Origin: CAZALT01 sp964485515
GTDB taxonomy: Bacteria > Actinomycetota > Acidimicrobiia > Acidimicrobiales > Acidimicrobilacustridaceae
Direction: 5' to 3'
Assembly (NCBI GenBank): GCA_964485515.1
Contig: CAZALT010000036.1
Span: 1-25,258, forward strand
Length of the DNA stretch: 25,258 nt
Both the position numbers and the translations under genes were made by a program. Every line of letters starts with the position of its first letter. The stretch's first letter is position 1. The notes under the pieces were generated by a model that had not been told where the DNA came from, ran no database searches, and saw only the letters and a program-made list of their open reading frames with translations. Shown piece by piece: positions 16,137 to 22,725 of the stretch.

Positions 16137-17171
16137 TCAGTCAGCTTCGGTGTCGGTCGGTGTGGCCCCGGTCGAGCCGGGACCGGCTGGATCGGTGTTT
16201 GGGTCGGGGTCGGGGTCGACAGCCTTGTCCTTGCGCTTCGCGATCGTCATGGCAGCCCCGAGCGCCGCGAGCACGATTGCGATCCCGCCCATCACGATCC
16301 CGATGGGGAAGCTGGACCCGTCGGACGCGTCCGGTACCGCCGTCGTGGTGTCCGAAGGCGAAGCTGCGACTCCGCTGGTGGTGGTCGTCTTCTCGGTCTC
16401 CGTCGACGGGGGCGCCGTGCCGACCTCGACGACGTCGAAGGGCTCCGCTTCCGCGGCGATGAAGGTCTCGCCGCGGGTGGCTGCGTCGTACTCGCCGGGC
16501 TGGCAGTCGAGGTCGAACGTGAGGTCCGACAGCTGCGCGGCGATGAACGCCGAGCCCTGCGGGGTGACGTCTTGTCCGTCGGGGCCAGCGCCCGGAAGGA
16601 GGGGCAGGCTGCCTCCCGATGCCTGACGCAGCTCGATGGCGCCGCCCGTCGAGGTCCATGTGGTGGGTGGGAGGTCGATGCTCACCGTCGGGGGGGTGCC
16701 GTCCTCGTCACCCGAGCTCGGTGTGCCATCGGGGTCTTCGACCGTGGTGACGGCGTCGACCACCACCTCGACGACCTGCGTGCCCTCGATCGACCCGATG
16801 CCTTCGAGTGCGAGCCAGATCTTCGTGGGGATCTGGTTCTGGCCCACATGCAGCAGGCCGTAGTTGTACCCGTAGGTCGGGATCCAGTCGGGCATCGATC
16901 CGCTGAACGTCGCCGTGAGGGTCGCCTTCTCGCCCGCCGGAAGCGGGTTGGGGGTGGCGGCTCCGTCGAGCGTGATGGCGAGGTCGCGGTAGTAGTTGTC
17001 GAAGCTGTAGAAGCAGGCGTTGCCCGTCTCGACCGATGCGGCGTTGGCCTCGGGGGGCGTGAGCAGGGCGGGCGAGAGCAGTCCGGCGGTGGCGGCGGCG
17101 AGGCCGACGGCGGCGCGGATTCGGGGGGATCGGTTGCGGTTCAGCACGGTTGGCGACGGTATCGGCGGCAT
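16137..17171 (-). CDS. Secreted two-Cys domain protein with C-terminal membrane anchor
   Basis: A 344-residue protein of unknown function. Residues 1-45 are a signal peptide (AAVGLAAATAGLLSPALL, cut near EANA). Residues 50-225 form one copy of a beta-rich domain shared with the three surface proteins at 18388, 19880 and 22726. Its marks are an opening NACFYSFDNY (C53), GYNYGLLHVGQNQIP, WLALEGIGSIEGTQVV, LPPTTWTSTGG (168-177) and a closing FDLDCQP (C223). A Thr-rich acidic linker, a membrane helix (289-310) and a KRKDK stop-transfer with an acidic tail follow. It lies inverted between permease and binding protein of the siderophore transporter, so a role on the same substrate is likely. The overall layout recalls corynebacterial HtaB next to hmuTUV, but no HtaA motif is seen. 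ATG 17171 is only 7 nt from the candidate iron box; a leaderless start is possible. Confidence 0.85.
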   Translation of the reverse strand: MPPIPSPTVLNRNRSPRIRAAVGLAAATAGLLSPALLTPPEANAASVETGNACFYSFDNYYRDLAITLDGAATPNPLPAGEKATLTATFSGSMPDWIPTYGYNYGLLHVGQNQIPTKIWLALEGIGSIEGTQVVEVVVDAVTTVEDPDGTPSSGDEDGTPPTVSIDLPPTTWTSTGGAIELRQASGGSLPLLPGAGPDGQDVTPQGSAFIAAQLSDLTFDLDCQPGEYDAATRGETFIAAEAEPFDVVEVGTAPPSTETEKTTTTSGVAASPSDTTTAVPDASDGSSFPIGIVMGGIAIVLAALGAAMTIAKRKDKAVDPDPDPNTDPAGPGSTGATPTDTEAD

Positions 17172-17178
17172 GGTAGCG

Positions 17179-17196
17179 ATGTAAAGTCCACCTAAC
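17179..17196 (-). promoter_or_regulatory. Candidate iron-regulator box in the divergent promoter
   Basis: Read on the minus strand this is GTTAGGTGGACTTTACAT. It lies between the leftward surface gene (start 17171) and the rightward binding-protein gene (start 17252). TTAGGTGGACTTTACAT matches the site at 12996-13012 in 13 of 17 positions and carries the TTAGGT half-site of DtxR/IdeR operators. A -10-like reading of TTTACAT is the alternative. Confidence 0.5.
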
Positions 17197-17251
17197 GATG
17201 TGTGGGAACCCATCCCGACACGCTCGGCCCACCCCCCCCAAAGGAACTCCC

Positions 17252-18247
17252 ATGCGCCGTTGTGCCGCTTTCGCCGTCGTGGTCGCTCTGCTCGCCTTGG
17301 CATCCGCATGCGGCGGCCGCGCCGGCGAGTCGACCGGCTCAGGGGGCAATGGCCGTGACGGTCCGGCGGGCACGACGGGGGTGGCCGACGGGGGAGTGGC
17401 CATCACCGCGTCGAACGGCGAGGTGGTGCTTCCTGCGCCGGCTACCAAGGTCGTGGCGCTCGAGTGGGTCTACGCAGAGGATCTGCTGGTGCTCGGCGTG
17501 ACGCCCGTCGGCGTCGCCGACGTCAAGGGTTACCGGGGCTACGTCGGTGCGCCGCCCGCCCTGGCCAAGGACGTCGTCGACGTCGGCACCAGGCAGGAGC
17601 CGAGCCTCGAGGCGATCCGAGCGCTCGACCCCGACCTCATCATCGGCGTCGTCATGCGGCACGACGCCGTCCTGGGCGACCTCGAAGCCATCGCCCCGAC
17701 CGCCCTGTTCGATCCATACGGTTCGACCGAGCCGCAGCTCCGGGAGATGCGTTCGACGTTCACGCAGATCGCGACGGCGACCGGCAAGCACGCCGAGGGC
17801 GAGCAGGTGCTCACCGCGCTCGATGCCTCGGTCGCAGAGACCAGGGAGGCCTTCGAGGGCTTCTCGGACGAGCAACGGCGCATCCTCGTCGTGCAGCCCT
17901 ATGTCGCGAACGACGTACCGGTGCTGCGGGTGTTCACCGACGACTCGTTGACCGGACAGCTCTTCGCCGCGGCGGGTCTCGTGAACGCCTGGACGCAACC
18001 TGGCGACGAGTACGGGTTCACCTCCACCGACCTCGAGGGACTCACGACGGTGACGGACGCATCGGTGCTCTACACCGCGGACGGCGACGACATCGCCAAG
18101 GGCGGCTTCGTCGGCAACCCGCTGTGGGACGGCTGGAAACCGGTGATCGCCGGCCAGCTGTTCCCGTTGGGGGCCGACGCCTGGACCTACGGCGGTCCAG
18201 CCTCGGCGCAGCTGCTGCTCGACCGGGTCACCGAGCAGCTTGGCTGA
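17252..18247 (+). CDS. Ferric-siderophore-binding lipoprotein (FecB/FhuD type)
   Basis: A 331-residue periplasmic-binding-protein-like lipoprotein that would capture the iron complex for the permease at 13919. Start ATG 17252 is fixed by AAAGGA 6 nt upstream and by the lipoprotein signal peptide (lipobox LASAC, Cys20). A Gly/Ser-rich tether (about 21-55) follows. Class III binding-protein motifs are VVALEWVYAEDLLVLGVTPV, SLEAIRALDPDLIIG and the C-terminal WTYGGPASAQLLLDRV. It resembles FecB/YfiY-type siderophore binders more than heme binders, but the ligand cannot be read. The binding-protein gene is split from its ABC operon by the inverted 16137 gene. Confidence 0.92.
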   Translation: MRRCAAFAVVVALLALASACGGRAGESTGSGGNGRDGPAGTTGVADGGVAITASNGEVVLPAPATKVVALEWVYAEDLLVLGVTPVGVADVKGYRGYVGAPPALAKDVVDVGTRQEPSLEAIRALDPDLIIGVVMRHDAVLGDLEAIAPTALFDPYGSTEPQLREMRSTFTQIATATGKHAEGEQVLTALDASVAETREAFEGFSDEQRRILVVQPYVANDVPVLRVFTDDSLTGQLFAAAGLVNAWTQPGDEYGFTSTDLEGLTTVTDASVLYTADGDDIAKGGFVGNPLWDGWKPVIAGQLFPLGADAWTYGGPASAQLLLDRVTEQLG

Positions 18248-18297
18248 GCGCGCCGCTCTCTGTGGTGGGTGGAGCCTGGCCCAAACATGAACTCCTA

Positions 18298-18341
18298 TTG
18301 ATAGGTGTACCAAACAGGACTAATACGGAGCACCTAATCAA
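18298..18341. promoter_or_regulatory. Imperfect inverted repeat with TAGGTG half-sites before the SLH gene
   Basis: TTGATAGGTG (18298-18307) faces CACCTAATCAA (18331-18341), which is TTGATTAGGTG on the other strand; the arms differ by one inserted base. The heptamer CACCTAA also occurs in the box at 17179-17196. The repeat lies in an AT-richer patch 47 nt before the TTG start of the SLH gene, a likely promoter or operator. Confidence 0.4.
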
Positions 18342-18387
18342 TTCCGGTCAACCTTGCCGAACGTCTCACCCTTCGAGAGGATCTCCC

Positions 18388-19620
18388 TTGCAGCATCTGT
18401 CCCCCCCACACGTCCGTCTGACCCGGCGCCTCGGCGCCGTGGCCATCGCGGCAGCAACGCTGTGCACCACCGCACTCGTCGGAGCTCCCGCCGCTGGTGC
18501 AGGCACGATCACCCAGGTGAGCGCCTGTGAGTGGCCCGACACGGCGATCCGTGCCGTCACCTTCGATCTCGGGGGTGAGGCGACCCCGGCCGACGCGGCG
18601 ATCGGTGAGACCATCACGCTCGACGGTGCGACGCTTGCGAGCACGCTGCCGTGGTGGACGATCGAGGAGGCCGCCCAGTTCGAGATCGCGGGCACCGCCC
18701 CGATCGTCTCCGGTGTCAACGTGATCGACGTGAACGTGGACGTCACGATCCAGGCCACGAATGTGACTCCGGCGCGGCAGACGCTCACGGTCCCCGTCCA
18801 GGTGACGGTCAACTACACGCCCGGGTTCGACTACACGGAAGAAGCGCAGCAGCCGCACGTGATCAGCGTCGACCTCGACGTGCCCGACACGACCTGGGAG
18901 CGCTCCGGAGCAGGGGCGGTGAACTTCAGCCAGCGGGTGATCGTCGTCAAGGCGAGGTTCGCGCCGTTCGCGGGCCTCGGCTACATCGAGGTCTTCGGCG
19001 ACTGCCGTCCCGCGACCTTCAACGAGACGTTCGACCAGGCCTACATCCCTCCCCCCGTGTTCGAGTCGATCCCTGCGATGCCTGCGCCTCGGTTCGCCGA
19101 CGTTCCCTACACCCACACCTTCTACGACGACATCGAGTGGTTGGCGCAGTCGGGCATCACGAGCGGCTACACCGATGGCACGTTCCGCCCGAACGGCGTC
19201 GTGAACCGCCAGGCGTTCGCATCCTTCCTCTACAACGCGAAGGGCAGGCCTGCCTTCACGCCGCCGTCGACGCCGTCGTTCCCCGACGTGCCCTCGGGCC
19301 ACACCTTCTTCAAGGCCATCGAGTGGGCCAAGGCGCAGGGCGTCGTGGCGGGCTACAGCGACGGGACGTTCGGCCCCACGCGTGAGGTCGCGCGCCAGGC
19401 CGCGGCGCAGTGGCTGTACAAGGTGTATGGCAACAACGCCCCCGCTCCGGCGGACGCCTCGTTCTCCGACGTGCCCCGTGGGCATGCCTTCTTCCCGGCG
19501 ATCGAGTGGATGGCGGCTGAGGGGATCACGTCGGGCCTGTCCGACGGCAGCTTCGGAGCTTCGAGGACGACGCTGCGCCAGGCCGTCGCGGTGTGGTTCC
19601 ACGAGGTCGAGACCTCCTGA
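18388..19620 (+). CDS. Secreted SLH-domain surface protein with one two-Cys domain
   Basis: A 410-residue surface protein. Residues 1-39 are a signal peptide (RRLGAVAIAAATLCTTALVG, cut near APAAGAG). Residues 44-210 are a divergent copy of the two-Cys domain: opening SACEWPD (C47), VPDTTWERSGAGAVNFSQ (166-182) and closing FGDCRP (C206). Three SLH repeats follow at about 236-287, 298-349 and 359-407 (FADVPYTHTF, GYTDGTFRP, NRQAFASFLY and equivalents), which attach the protein to the cell wall. The classic TRAE is replaced by xRQA, but the Arg is kept in all three. TTG 18388 is chosen because AGAGGA lies 6 nt upstream. It follows the binding-protein gene by 140 nt and ends at a strong hairpin, so it is probably its own transcription unit. 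Confidence 0.88.
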   Translation: MQHLSPPHVRLTRRLGAVAIAAATLCTTALVGAPAAGAGTITQVSACEWPDTAIRAVTFDLGGEATPADAAIGETITLDGATLASTLPWWTIEEAAQFEIAGTAPIVSGVNVIDVNVDVTIQATNVTPARQTLTVPVQVTVNYTPGFDYTEEAQQPHVISVDLDVPDTTWERSGAGAVNFSQRVIVVKARFAPFAGLGYIEVFGDCRPATFNETFDQAYIPPPVFESIPAMPAPRFADVPYTHTFYDDIEWLAQSGITSGYTDGTFRPNGVVNRQAFASFLYNAKGRPAFTPPSTPSFPDVPSGHTFFKAIEWAKAQGVVAGYSDGTFGPTREVARQAAAQWLYKVYGNNAPAPADASFSDVPRGHAFFPAIEWMAAEGITSGLSDGSFGASRTTLRQAVAVWFHEVETS

Positions 19621-19664
19621 CCTGAGTCCTGCACCGCGGTGATTCCGCGGGACGCGATGACCGA

Positions 19665-19704
19665 CGAAGGGAAGCGTCGCCTCTCCAGGTGACGCTTCCC
19701 TTCG
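19665..19704 (+). terminator. Strong hairpin after the first SLH gene
   Basis: CGAAGGGAAGCGTC (19665-19678) pairs perfectly with GACGCTTCCCTTCG (19691-19704), a 14-bp stem with a 12-nt loop, 45 nt after the stop codon. No U-tract follows, as is common in high-GC actinobacteria. Confidence 0.75.
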
Positions 19705-19734
19705 CCTTCTGGGTGCTGTTCGGAGGACCTGTCA

Positions 19735-19802
19735 TCAACTAATTCGCGGAGCGCCATCTTATGATCGGATAATTGATCACTATTTGTAAGGGAAGCTTGA
19801 CA
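19735..19802 (+). promoter_or_regulatory. AT-rich patch, probable promoter of the second SLH gene
   Basis: This stretch (ATCAACTAATTC ... TTATGATCGGATAATTGATC) is far richer in A and T than its surroundings. It contains TGATC twice, TTGACA at 19797-19802, and at 19784-19800 a weak match (11 of 17) to the reverse of the box at 12996. It lies 80-145 nt before the start at 19880. A promoter is likely, but I cannot assign -35 and -10 elements. Confidence 0.45.
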
Positions 19803-19879
19803 ACGACCGAAGGCACGTCCATCCTTGCGCCGTCCCTGGCCTTTCGCGCCCGGGTGTCCCCCTGGAGAAGGAGAAGCTT

Positions 19880-22528
19880 TTGCAAGCACGGACGAGACGA
19901 GGAACCGCCGCGCTGACGGCGTTCGCGATCATGGGCACGGTGGTGTCCACCGGGGCGGTGGCGCTTACGGGTGCCGCACCTGCGGGCGCCGCGGTCGCAC
20001 CAGCTACGTCGCCGAACGACTGCATCAACAGCCTTGCGGCCTTCATGGGCGAGGAGATCACGACGTCCTCGTTCGGCCTGTCTGCCACCGCTCAGCCGGT
20101 CGGCATCGAAGGCGCACCCATCACGCTCAACCAGGCGCGACTCAACGTCGACATCCCGGCGTCTGAGTTCGTCCGGATGTACCAGGGCCGTTCGTCGGGC
20201 AACTACTCGCTGCTCAACCGCGGCGCCAACTCACTGCCCGTCGAGTACTGGGTGTCCATCAAGGCCACCAACACCGTCGAGGGCACGCAGTCCGTCTACG
20301 TCAAGACGACCTACTCGACGACCGTCACCGACCCGACGCCCAACAGCGACACGTCGATCACCAACGTCACGAACTACCTCGGCCGCACCAGCGGCGACGA
20401 GGCAGCGACGGCGTTCACCGCATCGGTCACGCTTCCGGCAACCACGTGGACGCCCACGGGTGCCGGCCCGGTCACCTTCTCACAGGGCGACCCCGGCACC
20501 ATCTCCAAGCCCGTCGACGTGCTGCCGACGCCGACTCCGGCACTGCCGGATCCGGTCGCTCCGGACTCCGACTACGTGGCGCAGCCCGACGGCACGATCC
20601 GCATCGACGGTCTCTCGACGCACAACCTGAACTCGAACCCGTACTGGGTCAAGCCCTACGGCTCGGTGTTCGCCCGCGTCACCACGACCAGCAACGTCGA
20701 ACGCCCCGAGACGGGTGACAACGTCAACGGCTACGGCATCAACCTCGACTGCGTCGCGGGCGACGTCGCGGTGAACGCCGATCCCGACGGCGACGGCCCG
20801 ATGACCGTGCCAGGTCGCAACATCCACGGGGCGTTCGAGCCGACCGTGCGCGACCTGTACGGCTGGGCCACCAAGCTCACGGGCGGGGTCGAGTCGACCG
20901 GTTGGGAGCTGATGGTCAACAACGGCTCCAACGGTCGCTACAAGATCACGCCTGACCCGGCCGTCCACATCCCCTTCGCCGAGGCGCAGCTGACCCCCGC
21001 GGGCAACTACGAGTGCATCAACTCGTTGGGCGCGTTCGTGGGCCAGGAGCTCAGCCCGTTCACCTTCGCTCTGAGCGCGAGTGAGAACCCCGAAGCGCGG
21101 TCGGGTGAGGAGTTCGACCTCGACACCGCACAGCTCGAGATCAACATCCCCGCCGAGTGGGCCCTGCAGCTGTACCGCGGTCGTTCCTCGGGCAACTACA
21201 GCCTCCTCAACCGTGGTGCGAACTCGGTTCCGACCACGTTCTGGGTGGCGATCGAAGGCAAGAACACCCAAGAAGGCACCCAGACGGTCAAGCTCAACGT
21301 GGAGTACACGCCGACGATCACGGATCCGACGCCCAACAGCGACCTGGCCGTGACCGACGTGACCGACTTCGCCGGGCGCAACAGCCTCGACGAGACGGCC
21401 ACCGACTTCACCGCAACTGTGACGCTGCCCACCACCACGTGGACGCCGAACGGTTCGGGCGAGGTGACGTTCCAGGGCGGCGCGCCGGGTTCGATCTCCT
21501 ACGTGGAAGACCTGCTCCCGACGCCCAACCCGGCGCTGCCGGCCACCCCTGACCCGCTCGCCGTCTACGGCGCGCAGCCCGAGGGCACGGTGCGAGTCGA
21601 CGGCATCTCGACGCACAACATGAACACCAACCCGTACTGGGTCAAGCCGTTCGGCTCGGTGTTCGTGCGTGTCGACACCTCGAGCAACCCCGAGCGTGCC
21701 CAGACCGGCGTCAACGTCAACGGCTACGGCGTCAACTTGGACTGCGTCCTCGGTGACATCGCGGTCAACGTCGATCCCGACGGTGCTGGCCCGCTGACGG
21801 TCCCCGGCCGCAACGTGCACGGCGCGTTCGCGGCCGACGTGGCCGACCTCTACGGCTGGGTCACCAAGACCACTGGTGGTGTCGAGAGCACCGATTGGGA
21901 GCTCATGGTGAACGGCGGCTCGCAGGGCCGCTACACGCTCACCCCCGGGACCGAGCCCACGTTCGCCACGCTGCACGAGCTTCTGGCCGCGAACTTCTCC
22001 GACGTGACCACCGGTCACGGGTTCGCGACGCAGATCGACTGGCTCGCCAGCCACGGCATCGTGAAGGGCTTCGCCGACGGCACGTTCCGGCCGCAGTCGC
22101 CCGTCGCCCGCCAGGCGTTCGCCAGCTTCCTGTACAAGGCCGCGGGTTCGCCCGCCTTCACGTTGCCGGCGACCGCGTCGTTCACCGACGTCCCGACCAC
22201 CCACGCCTTCTTCAAGGAGATCGAGTGGGCCAAGGCCGAGGGCATCGTGGATGGCTTCGGCGACGGCAGCTTCAAGCCGACCACGACCGTGACCCGCCAG
22301 GGCGCGGCCGCGTTCGTCTACCGGTTCGCCGGTGAGCCGACGTTCACCGATCCGACGACCACGGCGTTCACCGACGTCCCGACGACGCACAACTTCTTCA
22401 CGGAGATCGAGTGGGCCAAGGCCAACGGCATCGTCAACGGCTACTCGAACGGCACCTTCGGTCCGTCGGCTGCTGTCGTCCGTCAGGCCGCCGCGGCGTT
22501 CATCTACACCTACCTGCAGCTCCCCTAG
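19880..22528 (+). CDS. Large secreted SLH-domain protein with duplicated two-Cys domain
   Basis: An 882-residue S-layer-type protein. Residues 1-38 are a signal peptide (cut near APAGAAVA). Two long repeats follow, about 45-360 and 376-690, offset by 331 residues and very similar. Each opens with CINSL (C48, C379) and closes near NLDC (C291, C622). Each contains GRSSGNYSLLNRGANS, NT-EGTQ, DPTPNSD, LP-TTWTP, NPYWVKP-GSVF, VPGRN-HGAF, and WELMVN before the end. The even Cys spacing suggests one disulfide per repeat. Three SLH repeats end the protein (about 706-762, 765-824, 825-882; VARQAFASFLY, VTRQGAAAFVY, VVRQAAAAFIY). TTG 19880 has AGAAGGAGAAG just upstream. Unlike its neighbours it has only six bases of coding after the last SLH core, so the SLH triplet is the true C terminus. 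Ligand and partners are unknown. Confidence 0.9.
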   Translation: MQARTRRGTAALTAFAIMGTVVSTGAVALTGAAPAGAAVAPATSPNDCINSLAAFMGEEITTSSFGLSATAQPVGIEGAPITLNQARLNVDIPASEFVRMYQGRSSGNYSLLNRGANSLPVEYWVSIKATNTVEGTQSVYVKTTYSTTVTDPTPNSDTSITNVTNYLGRTSGDEAATAFTASVTLPATTWTPTGAGPVTFSQGDPGTISKPVDVLPTPTPALPDPVAPDSDYVAQPDGTIRIDGLSTHNLNSNPYWVKPYGSVFARVTTTSNVERPETGDNVNGYGINLDCVAGDVAVNADPDGDGPMTVPGRNIHGAFEPTVRDLYGWATKLTGGVESTGWELMVNNGSNGRYKITPDPAVHIPFAEAQLTPAGNYECINSLGAFVGQELSPFTFALSASENPEARSGEEFDLDTAQLEINIPAEWALQLYRGRSSGNYSLLNRGANSVPTTFWVAIEGKNTQEGTQTVKLNVEYTPTITDPTPNSDLAVTDVTDFAGRNSLDETATDFTATVTLPTTTWTPNGSGEVTFQGGAPGSISYVEDLLPTPNPALPATPDPLAVYGAQPEGTVRVDGISTHNMNTNPYWVKPFGSVFVRVDTSSNPERAQTGVNVNGYGVNLDCVLGDIAVNVDPDGAGPLTVPGRNVHGAFAADVADLYGWVTKTTGGVESTDWELMVNGGSQGRYTLTPGTEPTFATLHELLAANFSDVTTGHGFATQIDWLASHGIVKGFADGTFRPQSPVARQAFASFLYKAAGSPAFTLPATASFTDVPTTHAFFKEIEWAKAEGIVDGFGDGSFKPTTTVTRQGAAAFVYRFAGEPTFTDPTTTAFTDVPTTHNFFTEIEWAKANGIVNGYSNGTFGPSAAVVRQAAAAFIYTYLQLP

Positions 22529-22576
22529 GGCGTTGCCCCACTGCAGCAACGACGCTGCCGTGATCTGAACTGCTAC

Positions 22577-22606
22577 GGGGGCCGGACGTTCGACCGTCCG
22601 GCCCCC
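22577..22606 (+). terminator. GC-rich hairpin after the second SLH gene
   Basis: GGGGGCCGGACG (22577-22588) pairs perfectly with CGTCCGGCCCCC (22595-22606) across a 6-nt TTCGAC loop. It lies 48 nt after the stop of the 882-residue SLH protein and before the next gene. A transcription terminator is the simplest reading, although no U-tract follows. Confidence 0.75.
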
Positions 22607-22725
22607 TGGGCAGGTGCCGTGCTGCAGGGGAGCTCCTGGGCTCGATCGAGGGGCTCCCTCGCCGCACGGAGGACCTCCCTCCCACGAATGGCAATCGCAC
22701 CACACGCAATCGGAGCTTCAGAACC

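Noticed and set aside
19781..19830. Sigma-70-type promoter with TTGACA at 19797
   Set aside because: No acceptable -10 element is found 16-18 nt downstream, so only a general promoter patch is reported.
20480..22705. Minus-strand frame of 741 codons opposite the large SLH gene
   Set aside because: The repeats in this frame simply mirror the duplicated domain of the real gene; no signal peptide, domain or ribosome-binding site.
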